64,000 nucleotides of DNA from Rhizobium sp. RU33A (GCF_900156055.1 NZ_FTMQ01000004.1:310001-374000), one strand, 5' to 3'; positions 1 through 7,870 are shown, counted from the first letter of the stretch. Program-made: numbers and translations. Notes: generated by a model from the letters alone, not told the origin.

Positions 1-746
1 TCCTCTCGAGCCATCCGAACGCCCCGCAGCGTGTGGAACTTGCTAAGCGCCATGCCCGCGCCTTCGGGCCGGAGGGCAGCCATGGCGAAACAGGCCGCGA
101 GTATTATCTGAACGGCATCGACGGCCTGCTCTATGGCGACAGTCCCCAGGAAGGCTTCGTCCGTGGCCAGACCTTCCTGCATGGCCAGCTCGGCATCCGC
201 TTCGACGTGCCCCAGGGCTTCCAGATCGACAACAAGGTCGAGGCCGTCCTCGCCACCGGACCTGGCGATGTGGCCATCCGTTTCGACGGCGTGGCCGACA
301 GTCAAAAGATCAGCCTGCCAAACTATATCTCGAGCGGCTGGGTCACCGGTCTTCTGCCCGATACAATCCGGACCATCAGCGTCAACGGATTGGAAGCGGC
401 AACAGCCCGCGCCTCCGCCGATCGCTGGGATTTCGACATCACCGTCATCCGGATCGGGCCGCAGATCTTCCGCTTCCTGACGGCCGTGCCCAAGGGCAGT
501 CCGGCTCTGGAAACCACAGCCGCTCAGCTGCGTGCCTCCTTCCGCCGGATCACGCCACAGGAAGCAGCCTCGCTGAAGCCGCTTCGCGTCCGTGTGGTGA
601 CGGTCGGTTCCAACGACTCGGTCGGAACCTTGTCGGCACGTATGATGGGCACCGATCGCAAGCTTGAACTGTTCCGGCTGATCAACGCACTCGGCCCGAC
701 CTCCACGGTCACGCCGGGCATGCGCGTCAAGATCATCTCCGAGTAA
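1..746 (+). CDS. M48-family metalloprotease, C-terminal part (5' end outside window)
   Basis: The reading frame is open from base 3 to the stop at 744-746 without a real start codon, so the gene begins upstream of the window. The visible 247 or so residues begin with SSHPNAPQRVELAKRHARA, a segment that in BepA/YfgC-like periplasmic M48 proteases lies just after the zinc-metalloprotease core. The HEXXH motif itself is not in the window. The last 50 residues look like a LysM-type domain (VRVVTVGSNDSVGTLSARM ... PGMRVKII). Known members are exported and act in envelope protein quality control. The family call rests on the C-terminal architecture alone. A GTG at 33 could be mistaken for a start but has homology-like sequence before it. 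A strong hairpin terminator follows 20 bases after the stop. Confidence 0.7.
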   Translation, partial: LSSHPNAPQRVELAKRHARAFGPEGSHGETGREYYLNGIDGLLYGDSPQEGFVRGQTFLHGQLGIRFDVPQGFQIDNKVEAVLATGPGDVAIRFDGVADSQKISLPNYISSGWVTGLLPDTIRTISVNGLEAATARASADRWDFDITVIRIGPQIFRFLTAVPKGSPALETTAAQLRASFRRITPQEAASLKPLRVRVVTVGSNDSVGTLSARMMGTDRKLELFRLINALGPTSTVTPGMRVKIISE

Positions 747-765
747 CATCACCAGACTCAGACCA

Positions 766-800
766 GCAAAAAAGCCGGCTCGAAGGCCGGCTTTTTTGCT
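766..800 (+). terminator. Rho-independent terminator after the M48 protease gene
   Basis: A-rich GCCGGC hairpin: AAAAAAGCCGGC, a six-base loop, then GCCGGCTTTTTT. The stem is symmetrical, so it can also serve the convergent rpoH2 gene that ends at 818. Confidence 0.85.
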
Positions 801-817
801 TGTGATTTGTGATTGGC

Positions 818-1693
818 TCAATACGCCATTTCATATCGCGCCGCGGCCGATGGTGCCTTGTCGGTCAGCGCAAGTTTCAGCTTCTCAAGCGCTCGCGTTT
901 CGATCTGGCGGACACGTTCCTTGGAAATCCCGAGCTCGGCGCCGAGTTCTTCCAGCGTTGCGCCATCTTCCGTGAGACGCCGCGCCTTGATGATCCGGCT
1001 TTCGCGCTCGTTGAGGCGGTTCATCGCATCCTTGAGCCAGCCATTCCAGCGCTCGCCATCGATGATGGACGTGACCTGCTCGTCCGGCAGCGCCTCGTTG
1101 CTCTCCAGCATCTCGAGCTGTTCGGTGCCTTCGCCATTGCGACCAGCGACAGGCGTCTGCAGCGAGGCGTCATTGCCGGACAAGCGGGCGTCCATCGACT
1201 GAACGTCGGACAGGCTAACGCCAAGGGCGGTGGCGATTTCCTGATGGATGGCCTGATCAGAGAGGCGATTGTCGCCCTGGGCGAGCTTGGCGCGCAGGCG
1301 ACGCAGGTTGAAGAACAGCGCTTTCTGACTGGAGCTGGTGCCACCGCGGACGATCGACCAGTTGCGCAGGATATAGTCCTGCATCGAGGCCCGGATCCAC
1401 CAGCCGGCATAGGTCGAGAAGCGCACTTCGCGACCAGGGTCGAAGCGGGCAGCCGCTTCGAGAAGGCCGATATAGCCTTCCTGGATCAGATCGTTGAGCG
1501 GCAGACCGAAGCCACGGAACTTGGAAGCCATGGCAATGACCAGACGCATATGCGCCTGGGCGATGCGGTTGCGCGCACCCTGATCGTCATTTTCCTTCCA
1601 GCGGATCGCAAGGTCGAGCTCTTCCTCGCGCTCAAGATAGGGCTGTGACATGGCATACTTTATGATGTGTCTGTCAGCGGATGTGGCTTTCAT
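818..1693 (-). CDS. rpoH2: RNA polymerase sigma-32 family factor, RpoH2 type
   Basis: This is a 291-residue sigma-70 family heat-shock factor. Region 2 carries DLIQEGYIGLLEAAARFDP (from residue 68) and the promoter-melting segment around residues 90-115. The RpoH box QKALFFNLRRLR at 123-134, which separates RpoH from other sigma factors, is present. Region 4.2 has the helix-turn-helix LEELGAELGISKERVRQIE near residues 247-265. The N-terminus (QPYLEREEELDLAIRWKE) resembles the RpoH2 paralogue of rhizobia rather than RpoH1. A GGAG lies about 10 bases before the ATG. In Sinorhizobium meliloti, rpoH2 is transcribed by the general-stress sigma factor RpoE2 (EcfG). The promoter at 1761-1785 fits that here. 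Expected role: stress or stationary-phase chaperone and envelope genes. Confidence 0.93.
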   Translation of the reverse strand: MKATSADRHIIKYAMSQPYLEREEELDLAIRWKENDDQGARNRIAQAHMRLVIAMASKFRGFGLPLNDLIQEGYIGLLEAAARFDPGREVRFSTYAGWWIRASMQDYILRNWSIVRGGTSSSQKALFFNLRRLRAKLAQGDNRLSDQAIHQEIATALGVSLSDVQSMDARLSGNDASLQTPVAGRNGEGTEQLEMLESNEALPDEQVTSIIDGERWNGWLKDAMNRLNERESRIIKARRLTEDGATLEELGAELGISKERVRQIETRALEKLKLALTDKAPSAAARYEMAY

Positions 1694-1760
1694 CGAACAT
1701 CTCCATGGTCTCTGGGGACCGCTGGCCTCTCGCAGGCCTATTTGCCGGCATTGTTTGCTG

Positions 1761-1785
1761 AACGGTTCAGTCTCGGTCAGGTTCC
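1761..1785 (-). promoter_or_regulatory. EcfG/RpoE2-type promoter of rpoH2
   Basis: On the minus strand GGAAC (1785-1781) is followed by exactly 16 bases and CGTT (1764-1761). This is the GGAAC-N16/17-CGTT consensus of alphaproteobacterial general-stress sigma factors. It lies about 68 bases upstream of the rpoH2 start. The rest of the 319-base gap between rpoH2 and leuB shows nothing further except the leuB terminator. Confidence 0.75.
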
Positions 1786-1960
1786 AACAATGTCGAACAG
1801 GGCGGTGGTTGCATCACTCTCATCTGCTTGTCTGACCACTATTACGGGCCGTGTACGGCATCGGATTGCCGCACGGGGTGCGACCTTCTGTCGAACAGGG
1901 GGGATCACGGTGAAGTGAGAGAAAGAGGGCGCCGAGCTGAGTGCGGTGATCGGGAAACGC

Positions 1961-1987
1961 AAAACGGCGCGGGTTGCCCCGCGCCGT
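1961..1987 (-). terminator. Rho-independent terminator of leuB
   Basis: Perfect 10-bp stem ACGGCGCGGG / CCCGCGCCGT with a four-base loop at 1964-1987, read on the minus strand into TTTT. It lies about 25 bases past the leuB stop. Confidence 0.85.
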
Positions 1988-2012
1988 CGGATCAGAATTC
2001 AAATGGTCTGGT

Positions 2013-3125
2013 TCAGGCGGAAAGAGCTTTGAACTCCTCAAGGATCGCATCGCCCATTTCGACCGTGCCGACCTGACGGCAACCGTCGGCCATGATGTCA
2101 CCGGTGCGGATGCCCTTGTCGAGCACGATGGCAATCGCCTTCTCAAGGCGATCGGCCTCGGTGACCATGTTGAAGGAGTAGCGCAGGCACATGGCAAACG
2201 AGGCGATCATCGCGATCGGATTGGCGATGCCCTTTCCGGCGATATCGGGTGCCGAGCCGTGCACCGGCTCGTAAAGCGCCTTGCGCTTGCCGGTCTTGGC
2301 ATCCGGGGCGCCGAGCGAAGCGGACGGCAGCATGCCGAGCGAACCGGTCAGCATGGCGGCAACGTCGGAGAGCATGTCGCCGAACAGGTTGTCGGTGACG
2401 ATGACGTCGAACTGCTTCGGCGCGCGGACCAGCTGCATGCCACCGGCATCGGCCAGCATGTGGTCGAGCTTGACGTCGGAGAACTTCTCCTTGTGCGTCG
2501 CTGTCACGACCTGGTTCCACAAGACGCCCGACTTCATGACGTTGCGCTTTTCCATCGAGCAGACGGCATTGTTGCGGGTCCGTGCGAGTTCGAAGGCGAC
2601 GGCGGCGATGCGCTCGATTTCGTAGGTGTCGTAGACCTGCGTATCGACGGCGCGCTTCTGGCCATTGCCGAGATCGGTGATGGTCTTCGGCTCGCCGAAG
2701 TAGACACCACCAGTCAGCTCGCGGACGATGAGGATGTCGAGACCCTCAACGAGCTCCGGCTTCAGCGACGAGGCATTGGCGAGCGCCGGATAGCAGATGG
2801 CGGGACGCAGGTTGGCGAAGAGTTCGAGATCCTTGCGCAGACGCAACAGGCCGGCTTCCGGGCGGACTTCGTAAGGCACGTCATCCCACTTCGGGCCGCC
2901 GACGGCACCGAAGAGAACGGCATCGGCGGCAAGCGCCTTGGCCATGTCTTCTTCCGAGATCGCGGCTCCATGCGCGTCATAAGCCGAACCGCCGACAAGG
3001 CCTTCGTCGGTGACGAAGCCGGCGCCCTGCGCCTCGTTCATGTAACCGATGATCTTGCGAACTTCGGCCATGGCCTCGGGGCCGATGCCGTCGCCGGGGA
3101 GAAGAAGAAGATTGCGAGCCGTCAT
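2013..3125 (-). CDS. leuB: 3-isopropylmalate dehydrogenase
   Basis: LeuB oxidatively decarboxylates 3-isopropylmalate to 2-oxoisocaproate with NAD, the third dedicated step of leucine synthesis in the cytosol. The 370 residues match the usual family length. Visible signatures are [10 protein letters not shown] (residues 8-17), [13 protein letters not shown] (96-108) with substrate-binding arginines, [12 protein letters not shown] (135-146), the metal and substrate segment [12 protein letters not shown] (244-255), and [14 protein letters not shown] (286-299), which binds NAD. It stands alone, transcribed away from the dehydratase gene at 3303. leuD is 1.2 kb and leuC 27 kb away, the split arrangement seen in many rhizobia. 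Confidence 0.97.
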   Translation of the reverse strand: MTARNLLLLPGDGIGPEAMAEVRKIIGYMNEAQGAGFVTDEGLVGGSAYDAHGAAISEEDMAKALAADAVLFGAVGGPKWDDVPYEVRPEAGLLRLRKDLELFANLRPAICYPALANASSLKPELVEGLDILIVRELTGGVYFGEPKTITDLGNGQKRAVDTQVYDTYEIERIAAVAFELARTRNNAVCSMEKRNVMKSGVLWNQVVTATHKEKFSDVKLDHMLADAGGMQLVRAPKQFDVIVTDNLFGDMLSDVAAMLTGSLGMLPSASLGAPDAKTGKRKALYEPVHGSAPDIAGKGIANPIAMIASFAMCLRYSFNMVTEADRLEKAIAIVLDKGIRTGDIMADGCRQVGTVEMGDAILEEFKALSA

Positions 3126-3302
3126 GGAAACCCTCCACTCGAAAAAGAAGTCGCGGTGTCTTACGCGCGGGTCAGGGTCATTTCAAGCGAGATAGGGCGG
3201 AAACGGTACGGTTCCGGCCATTCCAAGCAAGGGCTTCCCGGTTGACCCGGTTGTTTCCGAGGTCCAAAAGATCTGCATCCCTCCAGCATCCCCGAGTGCC
3301 CC

Positions 3303-4235
3303 ATGCCGCTTTCTCCCCTTCATATCGAAACGCCACTCCTCCGCACGGCCGCCGACTACAGCGCGAGCGGCTTGCCTCTCTGGCTGAAGCTTGATGCCTT
3401 GCAACCTTCCGGCAGCTTCAAGCTGCGTGGGGTGGGACTGCTCTGCCAGCACGAGGTCGCCAAGGGGGCGAAGGAAATCTTCTGCGCCTCTGGCGGTAAT
3501 GCAGGCATTGCCGCCGCCGTTGCCGGCAAGGCGCTCGGCGTCCCGGTGACGATCGTCGTGCCGGAAACCACGTCCGCCGAGGTTCGCACGCGAATTGCCG
3601 CGACAGGTGCCAAGGTCTTGGTCCACGGGTCCGTCTTCGACGAGGCGAATGCCCATGCGGTGGCACTCGCGGCCAAACGCCAGGCCGCTTACGTCCATCC
3701 CTATGACCATCCGCTTCTCTGGGAAGGTCATGCGACCCTGATCGACGAGGTGGTCAAATCAGGTGCCGAGTTCGATTGCGTGGTGACGAGCGTCGGCGGT
3801 GGCGGCCTGCTTGCCGGCATCGTCGAAGGGTTGCGACGCAACGGGCTGCGCGACATCCCCGTCTTTGCGGTCGAGACGGAAGGCGCCGCTTCCCTGAACG
3901 CTGCCGTTCTCGCCGGGGAACGTGTGACGCTGCCGGCCATCACCTCGATTGCCAATTCGCTCGGCGCGCGACAGGTCGCACAACATGTCTTCGAGCTTCT
4001 CGAAACGCATCCGATCGAAAGCGTCACGGTGACCGACGCCGAGGCTGTCGAGGCCTGCCTGAAATTCGCCGATGCGCAGCGGATCCTCGTCGAGCCCGCT
4101 TGCGGTGCGGCATTGGCTGTCGCCGACGTGCATGCCGAGCAGCTGAAGCGCTTCAAAGCGCCGCTGATCGAGGTCTGCGGCGGGATCGGCGTCTCGCTTG
4201 CAGCGCTTGAAGCCTGGCGGGCCCGTTTCCTCTAA
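3303..4235 (+). CDS. PLP-dependent serine/threonine dehydratase-like enzyme
   Basis: Fold-type II pyridoxal-phosphate enzyme of 310 residues. The PLP lysine is K40 in QPSGSFKLRG. The asparagine loop is ASGGNAGIA (62-70), the phosphate-binding glycine loop is SVGGGGLL (163-170), and the region contacting the PLP ring nitrogen is EVCGGIGVS near 290. This arrangement, with a cysteine in CGG and no C-terminal ACT regulatory domain, resembles catabolic L-serine/L-threonine dehydratases of the SDS type more than biosynthetic IlvA. Expected reaction: L-serine to pyruvate or L-threonine to 2-oxobutyrate plus ammonia. It lies between leuB (divergent) and leuD (convergent). The substrate cannot be fixed from sequence. 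Confidence 0.85.
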   Translation: MPLSPLHIETPLLRTAADYSASGLPLWLKLDALQPSGSFKLRGVGLLCQHEVAKGAKEIFCASGGNAGIAAAVAGKALGVPVTIVVPETTSAEVRTRIAATGAKVLVHGSVFDEANAHAVALAAKRQAAYVHPYDHPLLWEGHATLIDEVVKSGAEFDCVVTSVGGGGLLAGIVEGLRRNGLRDIPVFAVETEGAASLNAAVLAGERVTLPAITSIANSLGARQVAQHVFELLETHPIESVTVTDAEAVEACLKFADAQRILVEPACGAALAVADVHAEQLKRFKAPLIEVCGGIGVSLAALEAWRARFL

Positions 4236-4243
4236 GGCCAAAG

Positions 4244-4268
4244 AAAAAGCCGGGCGCGAGCCCGGCTT
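4244..4268 (-). terminator. Hairpin terminator between the dehydratase gene and leuD
   Basis: Nine-bp stem AAGCCGGGC / GCCCGGCTT with a GCGA tetraloop at 4247-4268. On the minus strand it runs into TTTTC, so it mainly ends leuD. The convergent plus-strand gene stops at 4235 and may use the same hairpin. Confidence 0.8.
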
Positions 4269-4293
4269 CATCAATTCAGTGCTTGAGCAAGGC

Positions 4294-4899
4294 TCAGGCC
4301 CAGGGGCGATGGGCGGCGTTGGACTGTTCGAAGGTCGAGATGCTCGTTGCCTTCTCAAGTGTCAGGCCGATATCGTCGAGGCCGTTCAGCAGGCAGTGGC
4401 GCTTGAACGCGTCGATTTCGAACGCGATCTTGCCACCATCCGGACCGGTGATCTCCTGGGATTCCAGGTCGACGGTCAGCACGGCGTTGGAACCGCGCGA
4501 GGCATCATCCATCAGCTTGTCCAGATCGGACTGGCTGACGACGATTGGCAGGATGCCGTTCTTGAAACAGTTGTTGTAGAAGATGTCGGCGAACGACGTG
4601 GAGATCACGCAGCGGATACCGAAGTCGAGAAGCGCCCACGGGGCATGCTCGCGCGAGGAGCCGCAACCGAAGTTATCGCCTGCGACGAGGATCTGCGCAT
4701 TGCGATAGGCCGGCTTGTTGAGAACGAAATCCGCGTTCTCCGAACCGTCTTCCTTGTAACGAGCTTCGGCGAACAGCCCGGTACCGAGACCGGTGCGCTT
4801 GATCGTCTTCAGGTAATCCTTGGGGATGATCATGTCCGTGTCGACATTGACGACCGGAAGCGGTGCCGCGACACCGGTGAGCTTTACGAACTTGTCCAT
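4294..4899 (-). CDS. leuD: 3-isopropylmalate dehydratase small subunit
   Basis: LeuD is the swivel-domain subunit of isopropylmalate isomerase and pairs with the iron-sulfur subunit LeuC (here at 30466). The 201 residues have the family motifs [13 protein letters not shown] (18-30) and [17 protein letters not shown] (74-90), the substrate-recognition loop of the aconitase superfamily. The start at 4899 gives the conserved [14 protein letters not shown]. The gene stands alone on the minus strand. Confidence 0.96.
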   Translation of the reverse strand: MDKFVKLTGVAAPLPVVNVDTDMIIPKDYLKTIKRTGLGTGLFAEARYKEDGSENADFVLNKPAYRNAQILVAGDNFGCGSSREHAPWALLDFGIRCVISTSFADIFYNNCFKNGILPIVVSQSDLDKLMDDASRGSNAVLTVDLESQEITGPDGGKIAFEIDAFKRHCLLNGLDDIGLTLEKATSISTFEQSNAAHRPWA

Positions 4900-5015
4900 C
4901 AGTCTGCCTTCGATCTGGCTAATGCGCGTTTGATGCCTCGCCCATAGAGCAAAACCGCAGAAATTTGAAGGAGAATCTTGAGGAGGCTCTATCGCTGTTT
5001 TCCGCGCGACAGTGA

Positions 5016-5042
5016 CATCTCACCCGCTGGACAGGTGAGATG
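5016..5042 (-). terminator. Possible hairpin terminator after the small membrane protein gene
   Basis: Perfect 9-bp inverted repeat CATCTCACC / GGTGAGATG with a nine-base loop, about 20 bases past the stop of the gene at 5064-5294. There is no T-tract, so intrinsic termination is uncertain. Confidence 0.35.
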
Positions 5043-5063
5043 CTGGACCGGCCTACGGTCAGA

Positions 5064-5294
5064 TCAGAGATCGATGATCGTACCCTTGCCGTCGTTCCAG
5101 ACGCGGACGTCATCGCGACGCTTGGCTTTCACGTAAGCAGGTGCACGCTTCGTCTTGCCCATCAGCATGCGGGCGCCGAGCGTGACTGTCAGGAGTGCGC
5201 CAATCACCAGAGTGAGCGACACCGCAAAGGCGGCGGCAAGGCCGACAAAAGCGAGGCCAACAAGGGCATAGGCGGCGGAGCGGATGTTCTGCAT
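5064..5294 (-). CDS. Small hydrophobic protein of unknown function
   Basis: A 76-residue protein with an N-terminal hydrophobic stretch from about residue 7 to 45 (AYALVGLAFVGLAAAFAVSL, then LVIGALLTVTLGARML), enough for two short membrane segments. A basic, soluble tail follows (KTKRAPAYVKAKRRDDVRVW). The ATG at 5294 has AAAGGA about nine bases upstream on the minus strand. Codon use and the sharp hydrophobic pattern suggest a real gene. I do not recognise a family and give no function. It is transcribed away from the CoA lyase gene at 5405. Confidence 0.6.
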   Translation of the reverse strand: MQNIRSAAYALVGLAFVGLAAAFAVSLTLVIGALLTVTLGARMLMGKTKRAPAYVKAKRRDDVRVWNDGKGTIIDL

Positions 5295-5404
5295 GATCGT
5301 GTCCTTTCGCAGGTACCAAGGTGGTCCTTATCCCAAGGGTTTGCAAGGGCCTTTCACCCAATTGTCATCTTGCGTGGGCGGCCAAAGCTTGCCAGAACTC
5401 GGCC

Positions 5405-6325
5405 ATGACATCAGAGGCCTCCTCCTTTCGCTTTCACCACCCGTCCCGCCTTCGCCGATCCGTGCTGACGGTGCCCGCGATCAACGACCGCGCCCTCGAC
5501 AAGGTGACGACCCTCGATTGCGATGCCGTCATCTTCGATCTCGAGGATTCCGTTGCTGAGGATCGAAAGGCCGACGCCCGGCATAAGCTTCTGGAATTCC
5601 TGCAAAATTCCGATCTCGGCCATCGCGAGCGCATCGTCAGGATCAATGCCTCAGACACACCGCACTTCCGCGAAGACATGAGGCTCGTCTTGCAGTGCCT
5701 TCCCGACGCCGTGCTGTTGCCGAAGGTCGAGGAACCGGTCGCTGTGCAAGACGTGGCGGATCTGCTCGGCGAACAGGATGCGGCGGAAGGTCTCAGGATC
5801 TGGGCAATGATCGAAACGCCGCGCGGTGTGCTCAACGCCGCAGCGATTGCCTCTTCGGGGCGCACCAGCGACAGCCGGCTCGACGCCTTCGTCGTTGGGC
5901 TGAACGACCTGCGCAAGGCGACCGGCATTCCGGCAGCCCCCGGACGCACCTATCTGGTGCCCTATCTGATGCAGGTCGTACTCGCCGCCCGCGCCTATGG
6001 GCTCGACGTCATCGACAGCGTATCGAACGATTTCCACGACCTCGAAGCCTTCTCGGATGAATGCGCTCAAGGGAGGGCCATGGGCTTCGACGGCAAGATG
6101 CTGATCCATCCGGCGCAGATCGAAGCCGCCAATCGCCATTTCGGCCCCTCGGATGCCGCGATTGCCGAGGCCCGTCTCGTCGCCGACGCCTTCTCCGACC
6201 CGGCCCATGCGGGCCTCAACGTTATCAACATCGATGGGCGCATGATCGAACGACTGCATGCCGAGGAGGCCACCCGCCTTCTCGCCAAGGTCGAACTGAT
6301 CACCGCCAGAAAGGACAAGCCATGA
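5405..6325 (+). CDS. HpcH/HpaI-family CoA ester lyase (CitE-like)
   Basis: A 306-residue TIM-barrel enzyme of the citrate-lyase beta / malyl-CoA lyase group. Signatures are RRSVLTVPA (17-25), AVIFDLEDSV (41-50) with the metal-binding acidic residues, LLPKVEEP (104-111), AMIETPRG (134-141), VGLNDLRK (164-171) and GFDGKMLIHPAQI (227-239). Family members cleave or condense acyl-CoA thioesters such as malyl-, methylmalyl- or citramalyl-CoA. No alpha or gamma citrate-lyase subunit lies nearby, so a stand-alone CoA lyase is more likely than citrate lyase. I chose the ATG at 5405 because conserved sequence begins just after it. An upstream in-frame start at 5321 would add 28 unlike residues. The stop overlaps the next ATG (ATGA). 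Confidence 0.85.
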   Translation: MTSEASSFRFHHPSRLRRSVLTVPAINDRALDKVTTLDCDAVIFDLEDSVAEDRKADARHKLLEFLQNSDLGHRERIVRINASDTPHFREDMRLVLQCLPDAVLLPKVEEPVAVQDVADLLGEQDAAEGLRIWAMIETPRGVLNAAAIASSGRTSDSRLDAFVVGLNDLRKATGIPAAPGRTYLVPYLMQVVLAARAYGLDVIDSVSNDFHDLEAFSDECAQGRAMGFDGKMLIHPAQIEAANRHFGPSDAAIAEARLVADAFSDPAHAGLNVINIDGRMIERLHAEEATRLLAKVELITARKDKP

Positions 6326-6528
6326 AAGTCTATCGTTTCCTTACAGGTCCAGACGATTCGAGCTTCTGCCACCGCGTCACCGACGCGCTCAACAAGGGCT
6401 GGGAGCTTCACGGATCGCCGAGCCACACCTTCAACGCCGCCGAGAACAAGCTGTATTGCGGCCAGGCCGTGGTGAAGACGGTGCATGGCAAGGAATACGA
6501 TCCATCGATGAAGCTCGGCGAGCAGTGA
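6322..6528 (+). CDS. DUF1737 domain protein
   Basis: A 68-residue protein starting at the ATGA overlap with the CoA lyase stop, so the two are probably translationally coupled. The sequence (MKVYRFLTGPDDSSFCHRVT, then ALNKGWELHGSPSHTFN and YCGQAVVK) matches the small DUF1737 family, in which the motif 'GWELHGSP' is typical. Function is unknown. The coupling to a CoA lyase is the only contextual clue. Confidence 0.8.
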   Translation: MKVYRFLTGPDDSSFCHRVTDALNKGWELHGSPSHTFNAAENKLYCGQAVVKTVHGKEYDPSMKLGEQ

Positions 6529-6544
6529 TCCGCTGGTGATGCCC

Positions 6545-6740
6545 ATCTCCCCCTTGGTGGGGGAGAAAGCGATTTCGATGAATTAGGCGAGCGCAAGCCA
6601 CCTAAACATCAGAAATCGCGAGAGAGGGGGTCCGTTCGTCGTGCCACCATCACCGATCCCCTCACCAACAAAATCTGAGGTTTAGCCCTGATCGGGCTAA
6701 GCCCTCGATTTTGTAACCTCTCCCACAAGGGGGAGAGGGA
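6545..6740. repeat. Rhizobial-type intergenic palindromic repeat
   Basis: The stretch starts with CTCCCCC-TTGGT-GGGGGAG (6547-6565) and ends with CCTCTCCC-ACAAG-GGGGAGAGG (6717-6738). Between them lies a long interrupted hairpin at 6669-6713 in which CAAAATC pairs with GATTTTG and TTAGCCC with GGGCTAA. It has no coding potential and looks like one of the many dispersed palindromic elements of Rhizobiales. Copies elsewhere in the genome cannot be checked from this window. Confidence 0.6.
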
Positions 6741-7486
6741 AAAACCAATTTGTCAAAAACCCCAAGCTTCGCCGCCGGTCGGGATCGCTCCCTCCGGGTA
6801 GGCTGAAATTTGTCTCGGACGAGGCGCCAGAAGCAACCTGTCTAAGTAAGTAATGTGGCTCCTTCCGGCGCCCCGTTCGGCGTTTTGTCCCGCTGCATGC
6901 GTCTCTCTGGCAAGGCGGCGACGGTCTTCGGTCCTCGTCCTCGGGTTTAACCCGAGGATGAGCGAAGATTGACCGGGCGCGGGTCCGGCTGCGGCATCAT
7001 ACGAGATGACGCTTCAGCCTGGCCGGTGGCCCGGGAGGTTCCCGCCGGATGGTGCACCAATCCGACCGGGACCCTCGCCCGGGGGATGAAGCCTTGGTCA
7101 TCGACCTCGGCCATCATCCCCGCCGTTTTGTTCGCCCCGCTGTCTGGATGTTCGCGACAGCATTGGCGCCTTGTCTGTGTGCCTCTGAGGCACGTCCTTC
7201 CGATCGGGGTATCCGGTGAAGAGGCATCCGACCCCGTCACCTTAGTATCCAACCCCACGTCCGGAGGGAGACCGTTGCAGCGGGCCGGGAGATCTGGCCT
7301 GCGACAGTCGTCACTCCCGGCGCCGATCCCGCCTCGCCTGACATCGCATCGTCAGGTGTATCCGAGGGCGGGACGGGGACTAGGGTAAGGGCGTGGAAAT
7401 GGGCGGGGATGAAAAAACTTTGTTTTGTTGATTTTGCTGAGGGATTCGCGAAAGTCGTCCCCCTTTTCTCGGAAGTAGGCGCTGAG
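6741..7486. other. Non-coding, highly structured block of unknown nature
   Basis: About 750 bases with no convincing gene. Dense hairpins include GGCGCC-A-GAAG (6823-6833) pairing with CTTC-C-GGCGCC (6862-6872), a palindrome CCTCGGGTT-T-AACCCGAGG at 6939-6957, GTGCCTC-T-GAGGCAC near 7178-7192, CCGGGAG pairing with CTCCCGG near 7288-7320, and CCTGAC pairing with GTCAGG near 7336-7356. Open frames on both strands (for example 6947-7258 minus, 103 residues) have an amino-acid make-up unlike a protein, rich in Arg, Pro, Thr and Ser. It could be a long structured RNA or a decayed repeat element. I could not decide which. Confidence 0.4.
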
Positions 7487-7636
7487 CTTGTGGCTTTGCC
7501 CCTCACCCTGCCCTCTCCCCGCAGGCGGGGAGAGGGGGGTGCAGGCGGTTGATGTCTCCGCCTTCTCCCCGCTTGCGGGGAGAAGGTGCCCGCCCTTCGA
7601 CAAGCTCAGGAGGCGGATGAGGGGCAAAGCCGCAAG
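7487..7636. repeat. Nested inverted-repeat element upstream of metA
   Basis: The outer arms at 7487-7505 and 7618-7636 are inverted copies matching at 18 of 19 bases (core GGCTTTGCCCCTCA / TGAGGGGCAAAGCC). They enclose two further palindromes of one pattern, CCTCTCCCCGC..GCGGGGAGAGG (7512-7535) and CCTTCTCCCCGCTTGCGGGG.. (7561-7586). A CCCTTCGACAAGCTCAGG segment of a kind often dispersed in proteobacterial genomes follows at 7593-7610. It is non-coding, MITE- or REP-like. Confidence 0.65.
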
Positions 7637-7710
7637 GGGGGAGGCACCAACGCCTCCATCGCCTTCCCCATTGATTCGCAACCCCGACAGGCGTAAAAGG
7701 CCTCGTGTTC

Positions 7711-7763
7711 CGTGGTGATTTGGCCGGCCGGCTTGCAGCCACGTAAAATAAGTCGCTAAAGGG
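7711..7763 (+). promoter_or_regulatory. SAM-II riboswitch (metA leader)
   Basis: The 53 bases match the compact SAM-II (metA-motif) aptamer of alphaproteobacteria. P1 is CGTGG (7711-7715) pairing with CCACG (7739-7743), the loop begins TGATTTGGCCGG, and the 3' part AAGTCGCTAAAGGG folds back into the P1 loop as a pseudoknot. The class binds S-adenosylmethionine and lowers expression of methionine genes. It sits about 110 bases before the metA ATG, on the same strand. Confidence 0.92.
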
Positions 7764-7870
7764 CCGAGGCGAGTTTGAAGACTTTCCAAGGACCGGTGGC
7801 GATATAAAAGCTGCCGGTATTTTTGTTTCCGCGGTCTGAAACCGCCGTGACAAGGAAAGTCGAGAGTAAG

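Noticed and set aside
1974-3245. 423-residue open frame opposite leuB
   Set aside because: It is the complement of leuB, whose motifs are all intact. Long antisense frames are common in GC-rich genomes.
6947-7258. 103-residue open frame on the minus strand
   Set aside because: Arg, Pro, Ser and Thr rich with no domain pattern, crosses several stable hairpins and has no ribosome site. More likely a chance frame through GC-rich non-coding DNA.
6969-7388. 139-residue open frame on the plus strand
   Set aside because: Overlaps the previous frame in antisense, has no protein-like composition and lies in the hairpin-rich block.
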